NCBI GenBank assembly: GCA_002470275.1
Contig: DKNY01000023.1
Coordinates: 1 to 33,661 of the forward strand
DNA from: Gammaproteobacteria bacterium UBA7376
Lineage (GTDB): Bacteria > Pseudomonadota > Gammaproteobacteria > Pseudomonadales > Azotimanducaceae
Length of the DNA stretch: 33,661 nt
Direction of reading: 5' to 3'
The position numbers and the translations under genes are program-made. Below, in pieces: positions 1 to 8,837 of the stretch (position 1 is the stretch's first letter; every line of letters begins with the position of its first letter). The notes under the pieces are model-generated. The model did no database searches, was not told where the DNA came from, and worked only from the letters and a program-made list of their open reading frames with translations.

Positions 1-2832
1 GGTTCGGCTGATGCGGTGATTGAAGAAGTGGTAGTAACCGGATCCTTTATCAAGGGCACTCCCATCGATTCCGCATCGCCAGTCACTGTGATTGATCGGG
101 AGGGTTTGCTTCGTCAGGGTTCGCCCAGCGTGGTGGAAATGGTGCGACGGATTACCGCCAGCTCTGGCGTAGATGGCGAGACCAATCAATTTCAATCCAA
201 TCAATCCGAGGGCGTGGCCAGTGTAAATATTCGAGGTCTGGGTGCCCATCGAACCCTGGTGTTGATGAATGGTCGGCGGCAAACGCCCGTCCCAGCACGC
301 TTGCCCGGCGGGCGATTTGTAGACATTAATGCCATTCCACGCGCCGCCCTGGGCCGGGTTGAGGTGCTGAAGGAGGGTGCGGCGGCAACCTATGGCTCAG
401 ATGCCATTGGCGGCGTGGTGAACTTCCTTACGCGGGATGACTTTCAGGGTTTTGAGGTGTCTCTTGGGCATCAGAATATTGCCGACAGTGATGGCAACAA
501 TGAGTTTGGCGCCATCTTTGGCACCCAGCTAGGGCGCTTTGATTGGGTCACCTCGGTGGGCTTCGAGCGGCGCAACGAACTCAGCCTACGTGATCGTGAT
601 TTTTCTCAGGTGCCCTTTGACACCAATCCACAGGGCGGATTCTCAACCATTGGTAATCCCGGCGTACTCTTTAGGCCCGCTGCAGTTCCGTCGGCGATCG
701 CCGCTGGAAATATATTCTTCGCGCTTAGTCCCACCTCTGGCGGTACGCCTGACCCAAACTGTGCTGCCCTAGGTGGGGTTCGCAATAGCCTGTTCTGCTT
801 TTTTCGATATACGGACTTTGATAACTTGATAGAACAAGAAGACCGCTATCAACTTTTCTCTGAGCTCAATGGCGAGGTAGCGGACGATGTGAGGCTGCAC
901 TTGGAGTTCTGGTACGCCAAGGCCAACGTGCCTGAGTATAAGACCTCACCCTCCTATCCACCTCAAGCTCTGTTCGGCGATATTCAGTATCTGCCTGCCG
1001 ATCATCCAGGATTGGTGGCCATGGCTGCCCAGTATCCCGACTATGAGCAATACATTGCCGAGCAGATGGATGCTGACGGCAATGTGGTTCCGGGCACCGG
1101 TGAGGGTGCGACTTTTTATGGGCGCATCGCTGGGGTGACGGGTTTCCTCAACTCAGGCTCGGGGCGCGTGGCCAAGCGCGAATATGACAGCTACCGCCTG
1201 GTAGCCGCCCTTGATGGTGAGCTGGATAATGGGGTGGGCTGGGACATGGGTTTAACCTACGCCAGAAGCCTGGGCGAACTGGAGCAGGTGGATGCACGTA
1301 TCGGGCGCACGAAGCTGGCCTTTCGTGGCTTTGGCGGCGAGGGCTGCGGGGCAACGCTGGATACCAGCGGTGACTTGGTCACCAACGGTGCGGTGGCGGG
1401 TCAGGGGGGATGTGAATATTACAACCCGCTCTCTAATGCTATTCAGACCTCCTATGCTGAGGCGACCTACGGTTATCAGAACCCGGACTACGATCCCGCC
1501 GTAGCAAATTCTCAAGCGTTACTGCAGTGGCTGGACGACAAATCCACTGAAAATGCGGAATCCGCACTGTTGGTGTTGGATGCGGTGTTCCAAGGGGAAC
1601 TGTTTGAGGGTGAGGGTGCATGGGCCTCGGGGTATCAGTATCGCAAGATTTGGCTGGAGTCCGAGCTGGACGATCTGACCAACGTTGACCGTAACCCCTG
1701 TGCCTTTGAGGGCCAGCGGGAGTGTGACGCGCGCACCGGGCTGAGGAGTTTCCTCGCCTCGGGTCGTGAAGTGGATGCCAGCCAGGCGGTGCATTCGATC
1801 TTTTTCGAAGCGGCTCTGGATGTGAACGAAAACCTCGACCTACAGTTGGCCGCCCGTTACGAGGACTATGGGGATGCAAACACCTTCGATCCCAAGGTGG
1901 GCGGTCGCTATCGAATTAGCGACGCGCTGACTGTCCGGGCCTCGGTACAAACCACCTTCCGTGCACCCAATCTGGACGAGACCAACGAGAGCCGGGTGAC
2001 GTCATTGTCTTTCGTGGGGCCGACGGCAGCATTTAAGGCCATCGACAATATCGGTAATGCAGACTTGGAGCCGGAAAGCGCCTTCACCTATAACGTTGGC
2101 TTTATTCTCAACCCCGTCGAGAATATGACCCTCACCCTGGATTACTGGAATTATGACTTTGACAATCCCATAGATACCGAGAGCTACAATGCTCTAGTGG
2201 CCGCCTATGGGGGAACGCCAGAGCAAAAAGCAGCGGTGCAGGCCCAAATTTTCTGCACCGGCACCGGCAATGATGGTTCATGCGGCACCTCGGGGATCGA
2301 GCGTATCGAAGTTCAGGTCGTGAACGGTCCCTCGCTGTCCACGGCGGGTATTGATATCTTTGCCGAATATGATCTCCCGCTAGCTAATGGAGCAGCCAGC
2401 TTTGGTCTGGATCTAAGCCATACCCTGCACTATAAGCAGGATGCCTACTATCGAGACGGGATTGAGATCGAGCCGAGCTATGACGCTGCCGGTTTCCTCA
2501 ATGTGAACCGCACCGCTCGCTCCTTGCCAGATCTCAAAGCCCGACTGTTTGGCGAATATAGCCTGGGCGCCCACAACCTGCTGGCCTACATTAACTACGT
2601 CACATCATATGAAGATGAGCGGCCTGATATCGATGCCGAGGTTGATGCTCAGACGACGCTAGACTTGCACTACCAGTATAGTTTTATGGAGGACAATGCG
2701 CTGTTCACTCTATCGGCCGTCAACGTGACCGATGAGGATCCGCCGTTAGTCCGCGTGGACTTAAACTATGATGCCTACACGCATAATGGCTTTGGACGGA
2801 TGATCAAGCTGGGGTTGCAGTACCGGATGTAA
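1..2832 (+). CDS. TonB-dependent receptor (5' partial)
   Basis: Outer-membrane TonB-dependent receptor, a gated beta-barrel for energised uptake of large or scarce substrates. The frame is open from base 1, so the signal peptide and true start lie to the left; a GTG at 16 is only an internal codon. A TonB-box-like stretch (EEVVVTGS) comes within the first 15 visible residues, as expected just after a signal peptide. The plug domain follows, with NIRGLG, the LVLMNGRR segment, VEVLKEGAAATYGSDAIGGVVN and then a long barrel with alternating aromatic residues. About 943 residues are visible. The C-terminus ends in QYRM, not the usual aromatic residue. Several Cys residues sit in the extracellular-loop regions. 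The substrate cannot be told from sequence. The next gene starts 61 bp downstream. Confidence 0.93.
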   Translation, partial: GSADAVIEEVVVTGSFIKGTPIDSASPVTVIDREGLLRQGSPSVVEMVRRITASSGVDGETNQFQSNQSEGVASVNIRGLGAHRTLVLMNGRRQTPVPARLPGGRFVDINAIPRAALGRVEVLKEGAAATYGSDAIGGVVNFLTRDDFQGFEVSLGHQNIADSDGNNEFGAIFGTQLGRFDWVTSVGFERRNELSLRDRDFSQVPFDTNPQGGFSTIGNPGVLFRPAAVPSAIAAGNIFFALSPTSGGTPDPNCAALGGVRNSLFCFFRYTDFDNLIEQEDRYQLFSELNGEVADDVRLHLEFWYAKANVPEYKTSPSYPPQALFGDIQYLPADHPGLVAMAAQYPDYEQYIAEQMDADGNVVPGTGEGATFYGRIAGVTGFLNSGSGRVAKREYDSYRLVAALDGELDNGVGWDMGLTYARSLGELEQVDARIGRTKLAFRGFGGEGCGATLDTSGDLVTNGAVAGQGGCEYYNPLSNAIQTSYAEATYGYQNPDYDPAVANSQALLQWLDDKSTENAESALLVLDAVFQGELFEGEGAWASGYQYRKIWLESELDDLTNVDRNPCAFEGQRECDARTGLRSFLASGREVDASQAVHSIFFEAALDVNENLDLQLAARYEDYGDANTFDPKVGGRYRISDALTVRASVQTTFRAPNLDETNESRVTSLSFVGPTAAFKAIDNIGNADLEPESAFTYNVGFILNPVENMTLTLDYWNYDFDNPIDTESYNALVAAYGGTPEQKAAVQAQIFCTGTGNDGSCGTSGIERIEVQVVNGPSLSTAGIDIFAEYDLPLANGAASFGLDLSHTLHYKQDAYYRDGIEIEPSYDAAGFLNVNRTARSLPDLKARLFGEYSLGAHNLLAYINYVTSYEDERPDIDAEVDAQTTLDLHYQYSFMEDNALFTLSAVNVTDEDPPLVRVDLNYDAYTHNGFGRMIKLGLQYRM

Positions 2833-2869
2833 TGACCGGCAGCGCTCTCAGGTCGAACCAGCTAAACTA

Positions 2870-2883
2870 GGCTTCTCAAAGCC
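2870..2883 (+). other. Small hairpin before the hisN-like gene
   Basis: A 5-bp perfect stem (GGCTT / AAGCC) with a CTCA loop lies between the receptor stop and the Shine-Dalgarno sequence (GGAG at 2884-2887) of the next gene. No T-run follows, so it is a poor intrinsic terminator. It might affect ribosome access to the next start. Confidence 0.3.
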
Positions 2884-2893
2884 GGAGTTTGCT

Positions 2894-3721
2894 ATGTCAT
2901 CGACCCTGCCGATTACGCCATCCGTGGCGGTTACCGAGCAACAGCGTCACGCCTATCTAGACTTCGCCCGTGACGCTGTTAAGTCTGCGGCCCCAGTAAT
3001 TCTGAGCTACTTCCGCTCACCCCTGCAGGTGGAAAACAAGGCCGGTGAATCGGGCTTTGACCCAGTGACGCTGGCGGATCGAGAAGCAGAACAGTCGATA
3101 AGAGAGGCCATCAACGGCCGCTTTCCGGAGCACGGTATTTTTGGTGAGGAGTTTGGCTATCAAGAAGGCAATGGCCTGACTTGGGTGATTGATCCTATCG
3201 ACGGCACGCGTGCGTTTATGATGGGCCAGTTGCACTGGGGATCTCTGCTGGCGCTCTATGATGGCGAAAAGCCAATTGTTGGCGTGATGTATCAGCCCTT
3301 CACCGATGAACTGTTCTCGGGTGACGGATCGGCCGCTTGGTATGAACAGGGTAGCGTTCAGCGCCCCTTGGCGACCAGTAACTGTCAATGCCTGGACCGG
3401 GCGAGCCTGGCCTGCACGGGTACGGCATGGTTCAGCGAGCAGCAAAGAAGCAAGTTTAAGGCCCTGTCGGCAGCGACGCGTCTGACCAAATTTGGCGGCG
3501 ACTGCTATCTCTTTGGTCTGGTGGCCATGGGGCACACTGATCTTGGTGTTGAAGCCGGTCTCAATCCCTATGACATTCAGGCTCTCATACCTATCATTGA
3601 GGGAGCCGGTGGTTGCGTATCTACCTGGGAGGGCGGCAATCCAGCCCTAGGCGGACAGGTGGTGGCGGCGGCGACGCCTGACCTGCACGACCAGGCAATG
3701 GCAGCGTTAAATAGCGGTTAG
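2894..3721 (+). CDS. hisN: Histidinol-phosphatase-like inositol monophosphatase family protein
   Basis: Mg2+-dependent phosphatase of the inositol monophosphatase superfamily, 275 residues. Metal-site motifs are all present: DPVTLADREAE near 56-66, GEE at 84-86, the signature WVIDPIDGTRAF around 97-108 (D100, D103), and a C-terminal metal aspartate in NPYDIQALIPIIEGAGG (D227). The PIDGTRAF plus NPYDIQALIP combination resembles the HisN group (histidinol-phosphate to histidinol, penultimate step of histidine synthesis) more than SuhB or CysQ. This is a similarity judgement, and no other his gene is nearby. ATG is preceded by GGAG with 6-bp spacing. The stop overlaps the convergent purN-like stop: TTAG at 3718-3721 gives TAG on plus and TAA on minus. 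Confidence 0.85.
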   Translation: MSSTLPITPSVAVTEQQRHAYLDFARDAVKSAAPVILSYFRSPLQVENKAGESGFDPVTLADREAEQSIREAINGRFPEHGIFGEEFGYQEGNGLTWVIDPIDGTRAFMMGQLHWGSLLALYDGEKPIVGVMYQPFTDELFSGDGSAAWYEQGSVQRPLATSNCQCLDRASLACTGTAWFSEQQRSKFKALSAATRLTKFGGDCYLFGLVAMGHTDLGVEAGLNPYDIQALIPIIEGAGGCVSTWEGGNPALGGQVVAAATPDLHDQAMAALNSG

Positions 3722-4305
3722 CTAGCGGCCTCCTCGGCCAGCTTGCGAAGGGTGGCGACCAGGAGCTGCTGTTCGGCAGCCTTTACCCTCTGCTCAAGCG
3801 CCTCCGCTGTATCGTCCTTCTGGACCGGAACCTGAATCTGCGCGAGCACTGGTCCGGTATCGTATTCAGGCTCTACATAGTGGAGGGTTGCACCACTTTG
3901 GAATTCGCCTGCTGCGAGCACGGCCTCGTGCACGCGCCGCCCAAAGTAGCCTCGACCCCCATATTTAGGCAGAAGCGAAGGGTGGGTATTGATAATTCGG
4001 CCCTCGAAAATCTGCTGAGTGACCGGCCCTAGCCGCTTCATGTAGCCCAGCAGTAGGATCAGGTCGGCGTCGGCACCGCTGGCTGCTTCACAAATAGCCT
4101 GATCTGCCGTGGCCTCTTCGCCATGGGTTTTTGAGCTGATATGGAGAATTGGGATATTGGCCTTGGCGGCCCGCTTCAGGGCTCCGGCCTGGCTGTTATT
4201 GCTGATTACCATCACCACGCGAGCGGGGAAGTTGGGATCGGCACAGGCATCAATGAGCGCCTGAAGGGTGGTGCCCTCATGTGAAGCCAGTACTGCCACA
4301 CGCAT
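3718..4305 (-). CDS. PurN-like formyltransferase family protein
   Basis: A 195-residue protein of the glycinamide ribonucleotide (GAR) transformylase family, which uses 10-formyl-tetrahydrofolate. The catalytic residues of PurN are conserved: N106 and H108 in NTHPSLLPKYGG, and D149 in EYDTGPV. The C-terminal half (VHEAVLAAGE, SGATLHYVEPEYD, DTAEALEQRV) is typical PurN. The N-terminal phosphate-binding loop reads ASHEGTTLQAL where the E. coli enzyme has SGNGSNLQA, so this is a distinct subgroup that could be the housekeeping PurN or a paralogue with another acceptor. No purM is adjacent. It is convergent with and overlaps the hisN-like gene by 4 bp, and lies 41 bp downstream of the TRAP genes on the same strand. 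Confidence 0.82.
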   Translation of the reverse strand: MRVAVLASHEGTTLQALIDACADPNFPARVVMVISNNSQAGALKRAAKANIPILHISSKTHGEEATADQAICEAASGADADLILLLGYMKRLGPVTQQIFEGRIINTHPSLLPKYGGRGYFGRRVHEAVLAAGEFQSGATLHYVEPEYDTGPVLAQIQVPVQKDDTAEALEQRVKAAEQQLLVATLRKLAEEAAS

Positions 4306-4333
4306 TGTGTTAGATATCCTTGGGATTTTCGTC

Positions 4334-4350
4334 CTAGCCGAAGGCGCTAG
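4334..4350 (-). terminator. CTAGC/GCTAG hairpin at the end of dctM
   Basis: Inverted repeat CTAGC (4334-4338) and GCTAG (4346-4350), overlapping the dctM stop codon (4347-4349). On the minus-strand RNA the loop region contains CTTCG. No strong T-run follows, so it is at best a weak terminator or mRNA 3'-end stabiliser between dctM and the purN-like gene. Confidence 0.3.
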
Positions 4351-5696
4351 CCATAGGCCTGAGCTGGGAGCCAGGTCACGAGCGGCTGCCAGTTAAAGAT
4401 GATTAGCATGCCCAGGAGCTGAAGGAAAATAAAGGGGATCACTCCGCGATAGATGGTGGTGACCTGAATGCCTTCTGGCGCAACCCCCTTTAGGTAGAAA
4501 ATCGCAAAGCCCACTGGCGGGGTTAAAAAGCTGGTCTGCAGGCAAACGGCAAACAAAATGGTAAACCAAACTGGGTCAAAGCCCAGGCCCGCCACCACTG
4601 GCGATACCAGAGGTAGAACGATCAACGTCAGTTCGATCCAGTCCAGGAAGAAACCCAATAAAAAGGTGGCGAACAGGATGGCGATGATGATCCCCGTAGG
4701 CTCAAAGGGTAATCCCAGCAGCACGCGTTCGATAAGCTCGTCACCGCCCAGGCCCCTGAGCACCAAGGAAAAAGCAGTAGCGCCCAGCAGCACTGCAAAA
4801 ATATACCCCGTTGTGCGCGTGGTCTCCTGAACCACCTCAGCCAGGACCGGGCGACTGATCTGGCCCTTGATCACCGCTAATAACAGCGCGCCCGCTGCAC
4901 CGACGCCTGCGGCTTCGGTGGGCGTCGCTAGCCCCATAAAAATACTGCCCAACACCGCAAAGATTAAAAAGGCTGGGGGCACGATGGCCAATACCAGCTC
5001 CAACAAGGCAGACCAATCAAAGGGGGTCGTGGGTGCTGCGGGCGCCCGTTGGGGGAACAGCCAGCCGGTGGCGACGATATAGGTGATATACAGGCCGCCC
5101 AGGAGCATGCCCGGGAAGACGGCGCCGAGAAACAGGTCGCCAACGCTCATAGCCATGCGATCGGCCATAAGCACCAGCATGATACTCGGGGGGATCAAGA
5201 TGCCCAGCGTGCCGACGGCACATACGGTCCCGGTGGCCAACGATTTGTCGTAGCCTTGCTGCAGCATCACCGGCAGGCCAAGCAGGGCCAGCAGCACGAC
5301 GGATGCACCGATAATGCCTGTAGTCGCGGCCAGCAGCAGACCGATGAGGGTAACGGTGATCGCCAGTCCGCCTCGCAAGCTGCCGAACAATCGCGAAAAA
5401 CTGGTCATAAGCTGATTGGCTATTCCGGAACGATCCAGCAGCAGGCCCATCATGATAAACATGGGCAGAGCCACCATGACCCAGTTTTCCATGACGTTCC
5501 AGATACGCTCTACGGTCAGCGAGGTATAGTTCCAGTCGAGGCCGATGTTGAGCGCAAAATCCGCCTCGAGGATGACTGCGAGCGCACTAAAGATAATGGC
5601 TAGACCGCCTAGCAACCAGGCGACCGGAAACCCACTGAATACTAGCCCGATGAAGCTCAAGAACATCAGGACAGCTAAGACCTCATTCGCTGCCAT
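4347..5696 (-). CDS. dctM: TRAP transporter large permease subunit (DctM family)
   Basis: Large membrane subunit of a tripartite ATP-independent periplasmic transporter. It forms the ion-coupled translocation path. The start at 5696 (MAANEVLAVLMF, 449 residues) is preferred over the longer open frame because it overlaps the end of dctQ by only 14 bp, as usual for coupled TRAP genes, and the extra upstream residues are not membrane-like. The sequence is almost entirely hydrophobic helices, with family features such as MFIMMGLLLDRSGIANQL, a central GxIGASVVLLALLGLP segment, LGILIPPSIMLVLMA, and ATPTEAAGVGAAGAL. The C-terminal half repeats the pattern (LDWIELTLIVLPLVSPV, TSFLTPPVGFAIFYLKGV). It is the last gene of dctP-dctQ-dctM. 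Confidence 0.93.
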   Translation of the reverse strand: MAANEVLAVLMFLSFIGLVFSGFPVAWLLGGLAIIFSALAVILEADFALNIGLDWNYTSLTVERIWNVMENWVMVALPMFIMMGLLLDRSGIANQLMTSFSRLFGSLRGGLAITVTLIGLLLAATTGIIGASVVLLALLGLPVMLQQGYDKSLATGTVCAVGTLGILIPPSIMLVLMADRMAMSVGDLFLGAVFPGMLLGGLYITYIVATGWLFPQRAPAAPTTPFDWSALLELVLAIVPPAFLIFAVLGSIFMGLATPTEAAGVGAAGALLLAVIKGQISRPVLAEVVQETTRTTGYIFAVLLGATAFSLVLRGLGGDELIERVLLGLPFEPTGIIIAILFATFLLGFFLDWIELTLIVLPLVSPVVAGLGFDPVWFTILFAVCLQTSFLTPPVGFAIFYLKGVAPEGIQVTTIYRGVIPFIFLQLLGMLIIFNWQPLVTWLPAQAYG

Positions 5697-6222
5697 GCTT
5701 GGCCTCCTCGAGAAATAAGAAATGCCAAAGGCGATGCACCCTGGCGATAACCGTGGCCAGGAGGAGGCCAAAACCAAGTGGCAGCATGGCCTTGATCAGC
5801 CAGCGATAGGCCAGCCCGCCCGGCGATGCAGAAATCTCCCCGAGTTCCCAGGCAGCCACCGTAAAGGGGATGCCGTAAAGGATGATCAACGCGATGAACG
5901 GCAGCAAAAAAAGAGAGATGCCGTAAAGCTCAATCCAGGCTCTCAATTCCGGCCCGAACTGCTCGTGCAGAATGTCCACTCTGATATGGGCATCTGCCTG
6001 ATAGGCGTAGCTTAGGCCAAGCAGGAAGCCGATGGAGTAGAGGTGCCACTGGATTTCTTCCAGCTCGATTCGGCCTTCATTCAGCGCGTACCTGAGCAAA
6101 ACGTTGAAAACGATAACGCAGAGCAACGCCAGCCAGATATAGGATAACCCATCGCCGACGAGGCGAATGACCGAATCGACACGCCGTGAGAATGCAGTTT
6201 GCGGCAGATAGTCCTTAGACAT
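5683..6222 (-). CDS. dctQ: TRAP transporter small permease subunit (DctQ family)
   Basis: Small membrane subunit of the TRAP transporter, 179 residues, with four predicted transmembrane segments (for example IWLALLCVIVFNVLLRYAL, WHLYSIGFLLGLSYAY, LFLLPFIALIILYG and AMLPLGFGLLLATVIA). The family motif around FNVLLRY, EEIQWHLYSIGFLLG and the AHIRVDIL stretch are present. The start is ATG at 6222, which shares one base with the dctP stop (TAATG), so translation of the two is probably coupled. An alternative start 12 codons upstream would overlap dctP needlessly. The 3' end overlaps dctM by 14 bp. Confidence 0.9.
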   Translation of the reverse strand: MSKDYLPQTAFSRRVDSVIRLVGDGLSYIWLALLCVIVFNVLLRYALNEGRIELEEIQWHLYSIGFLLGLSYAYQADAHIRVDILHEQFGPELRAWIELYGISLFLLPFIALIILYGIPFTVAAWELGEISASPGGLAYRWLIKAMLPLGFGLLLATVIARVHRLWHFLFLEEAKHGSE

Positions 6223-7349
6223 TAGAAGTCCCGAGGCAGGTAGGCACGTGACTTCCACTGGGCGTATTCGGCTCTAAACGCCCTTTGAGAGGCTAAAATC
6301 AGGGCAAAATCGGCGTCACGCGCGGCCTCCTCTTCCAGGACTTCCTCACTCACCCGCTGCAGCTCTCTGAGCAGAGGTTCCGGCAAAATCCCTGCGGTCA
6401 CGCCAATGTCCTCAAAGCCAGCAATGACGGCGCCCTGGGTGGCCTCGGCTTGAGCAAGGTTTCGGGTCACGGCGGCAGTGCAGCCCATTTCTATCAGGGC
6501 CTGATCTTGGGCGCGAAGCTCACCCCATTTGTCCAGATTGACTACCAGGTGATTTGCCGTGAAGGGTTGGTGCCAGCCTGGGAAGTAATTAAATTTAGCG
6601 ATCCGATTGAACCCCAAAGATTGATCGACGATGGGCAGCGCGTACTCGCTGGCGTCGATAGCACCCTTTTCTAGAGCCTGGAATATTTCACCGCCAGGGA
6701 TCATGGTGACGCTTGCGCCCAGGCGCTCCATAACTCGGCCCCCCAGCCCGGCAAACCGGATTTTGAGGCCTTGAACATCCTCCAGGCTGTCGATTTTATT
6801 GCGGAACCACCCGGCGGTCTCTGGGCCCGTCATGCCGCAATAAATCGGGTGGATGTTGTATTTCTTGTACAGCGCCTCAGTGAGTTCGCGACCATCTCCA
6901 TGAAACCACCAGGCGCTGTACTCCCAGGGCTCCATGCCGAAAGGCACTGCGGCAATCAGTGGTGAAGCCGGAATTTTCCCTTGGTCGTAGCCGAGCCAGG
7001 TATAGCCAACGGCTAGCTTGCCGTCCCTCACGGCGTCGGTGATGGAAAAGGGGGGAACAATTTCGTTCGGCTCTGAGACGTTGAGGCGAACCGCACCGTT
7101 GCTGGCGGCGGCCATGGCCTCCGTGAAATAGACGGGGTTGTCCCCGACTACGGGCAAATTGGTCTGAGCCGTGATCGGCATGTACCAATCGACCCTGACG
7201 CTCTCTTCCCCCCCGGGGTTGGCACTCGCTGTCGCCAGGTTCGCAGCCTTAGAGACAGGCCGAACGGCAAGCGAGCCGATCATGCCGACGACGAAGGCCA
7301 TCACCACGGCGATGAGCGCGGCGCGATTGGTAATCTGCTTGTTACTCAT
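6222..7349 (-). CDS. dctP: TRAP transporter substrate-binding protein (DctP/TakP-like)
   Basis: Periplasmic solute-binding subunit, 375 residues. The start at 7349 (MSNKQITN) is supported by a strong minus-strand GAGGGG ribosome site about 5 bp upstream. The open frame continues 90 codons further without protein-like composition. An N-terminal hydrophobic segment at about 10-28 is a signal peptide or anchor. The conserved ligand-contact arginine lies in GLKIRFAGLGG (R198), followed by IPGGEIFQALEKGAIDASEY. The segment SLGFNRIAKFNYFPGWHQP resembles the 2-oxoacid/lactate group typified by TakP, where a PGW tryptophan motif occurs. This suggests a small mono-carboxylate (2-oxoacid, lactate or similar) as ligand, which is inference. 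First gene of the operon, divergent from pntAA. Confidence 0.88.
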   Translation of the reverse strand: MSNKQITNRAALIAVVMAFVVGMIGSLAVRPVSKAANLATASANPGGEESVRVDWYMPITAQTNLPVVGDNPVYFTEAMAAASNGAVRLNVSEPNEIVPPFSITDAVRDGKLAVGYTWLGYDQGKIPASPLIAAVPFGMEPWEYSAWWFHGDGRELTEALYKKYNIHPIYCGMTGPETAGWFRNKIDSLEDVQGLKIRFAGLGGRVMERLGASVTMIPGGEIFQALEKGAIDASEYALPIVDQSLGFNRIAKFNYFPGWHQPFTANHLVVNLDKWGELRAQDQALIEMGCTAAVTRNLAQAEATQGAVIAGFEDIGVTAGILPEPLLRELQRVSEEVLEEEAARDADFALILASQRAFRAEYAQWKSRAYLPRDF

Positions 7350-7694
7350 ATTCCCCTCAATCAGTAACGGGCCTGAGCACGACCGCCCCGGCAAGCACCG
7401 ATTGTGTGAACCCGTCGCCCAGGATGCAAGGATGGTTTTGCTTTGGGCGGCGGGATGGCGATATGCTCCAGGACATACGCTCGGGGTTCTGGCGCTAAAC
7501 TCAAATTTCCAGTGAGGAATGTATTGGTTGTGAGTTATTCCATATTTTTGAATTGTGGCACCTGATAACTTTCCGCGCCTACTCGCGAGCCCCGCCATCA
7601 GTGCGGGTGCTGGGATCAAAAGAACAAGATTAACGAATCTGCTCTTGGTTTATTGGGTTGTCTTGGATAGGAAACAGTTGCTTCGGGAGGCGAT
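7350..7694. other. Divergent intergenic region between dctP and pntAA
   Basis: This 345-bp stretch holds no convincing gene. It must carry the outward promoters for the TRAP and pnt operons, but no good -35/-10 pair stands out. It has an AT-rich patch at about 7500-7560, an inverted repeat GGAAT (7516-7520) / ATTCC (7537-7541) that could be an operator, and a hairpin at 7588-7611 (AGC-CCCGC / GCGGG-T-GCT, one bulge, 7-base loop). The hairpin has no T-run, so it is not a standard terminator. The pntAA ribosome site GGGAGG is at 7685-7690. Confidence 0.5.
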
Positions 7695-8834
7695 ATGCAG
7701 ATAGGTGTGCCGAAAGAAACAGGGCCAGGAGAGGTGCGAACCGCGCTGGTGCCCGCGAACGCGAGCAAGCTCATCAAGCAAGGATTTGCAATCAGCATGC
7801 AGGCGGGTGCGGGACAAAGTGCCGGCTTTGCGGATGCGGAGTACGAAGCTGCCGGCGTGGCGATTGAGAACGACCGCTCGGCGCTTCTCGCCAGGGCCGA
7901 TATTGTTCTTGCGGTCCGAAAGCCCGAGGCGGGCGACGTGGCGGCGCTCAAGGCCGGAGCTCTTTTCGTCAGCTTCTTGGATCCCTTCAATGAGCAATCC
8001 TTGGTTCAGCAGCTGGCCGCCCAGGGTGCGACGTCAATTTCTATGGAGATGGTGCCGCGCAGCACCCGAGCGCAAAAAATGGATGCCCTGTCCTCACAGG
8101 CCAACCTGGCCGGGTATGTGACCGTGATTCAGGCGGCCTCCCACTCGCCCAAGATCATGCCCATGATGATGACGCCCTCTGGCACCATCGCGCCAGCACG
8201 GGTATTTGTTATCGGCGCAGGCGTTGCAGGCCTGCAGGCCATCGCTACGGCCAAAAGGTTGGGCGCGCGCGTAGAGGCATTTGATACGCGACCCGTGGTC
8301 GCGGAGCAGGTTCAGTCATTGGGCGCGAAGTTTGTTGAAATCGATCTGGGGGATACGGGTCAAACAGATCAAGGCTATGCCAAGGCGCTCACTGCCGAGC
8401 AAATGGAAATGCAGCGCCAGGGCCAAAAGCAAATCATTAGCCAGTCGGATATTGTGATCACAACAGCGCAGCTCTTCGGGCGGCCAGCACCACAGATCGT
8501 CAGCAAGGACATGGTTGAGTCCATGAAGCCTGGTAGCGTCATCGTTGATATGGCGGTGGAGAGTGGCGGTAATGTGGAAGGCTCAGTGCTTGATCAGGTG
8601 GTCGAGATTAACGGCGTGAAGATCGTCGGCCAGGGTAACCTGCCGGGGGAGGTTGCCCGCAACGCCAGTGAGATGTACTCCAACAACCTGGTGAATCTAC
8701 TGCTCGAATTCTGGGATGCCGAAGCGACGAAGCTGGATTTGGACCCTGAGGACGAAATTATTCAGGCTTGCGTGATCACCCGTGATGGCGCAGTCGTAAA
8801 CGAAACCATCAAAAATATTTACGGGGGGAGCTAA
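7695..8834 (+). CDS. pntAA: NAD(P) transhydrogenase alpha subunit, part 1
   Basis: NAD(H)-binding domain I of the proton-translocating transhydrogenase, which moves hydride from NADH to NADP+ at the expense of the proton gradient and so supplies NADPH. It is 379 residues, the usual length for split alpha subunits that lack the membrane part. It begins with the typical VPKETGPGEVRTALVP. The segment PRSTRAQKMDALSSQANLAGY (121-141) matches the conserved RAQ loop region, and the Rossmann motif VIGAGVAGLQA is at about 172-182, followed by the specificity acidic residue in EAFDTRP. ATG is preceded by GGGAGG with 4-bp spacing. It is followed after 3 bp by pntAB. Confidence 0.95.
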   Translation: MQIGVPKETGPGEVRTALVPANASKLIKQGFAISMQAGAGQSAGFADAEYEAAGVAIENDRSALLARADIVLAVRKPEAGDVAALKAGALFVSFLDPFNEQSLVQQLAAQGATSISMEMVPRSTRAQKMDALSSQANLAGYVTVIQAASHSPKIMPMMMTPSGTIAPARVFVIGAGVAGLQAIATAKRLGARVEAFDTRPVVAEQVQSLGAKFVEIDLGDTGQTDQGYAKALTAEQMEMQRQGQKQIISQSDIVITTAQLFGRPAPQIVSKDMVESMKPGSVIVDMAVESGGNVEGSVLDQVVEINGVKIVGQGNLPGEVARNASEMYSNNLVNLLLEFWDAEATKLDLDPEDEIIQACVITRDGAVVNETIKNIYGGS

Positions 8835-8837
8835 GCC

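Noticed and set aside
1439..1879. A 146-codon minus-strand open frame inside the TonB receptor
   Set aside because: The plus-strand receptor is clearly coding here. The antisense product is rich in Pro, Arg and His, with no domain.
5049..5603. A 184-codon plus-strand open frame opposite dctM
   Set aside because: Rich in Gln, His, Gly and Asp, without family features; dctM on the minus strand is certain.
7350..7619. N-terminal extension of dctP by 90 codons
   Set aside because: The residues are not protein-like, whereas a strong ribosome site and signal peptide fit the start at 7349.
7616..7997. Two overlapping minus-strand open frames over the start of pntAA
   Set aside because: They lie opposite the conserved pntAA N-terminus and the compositions are shadow-like.
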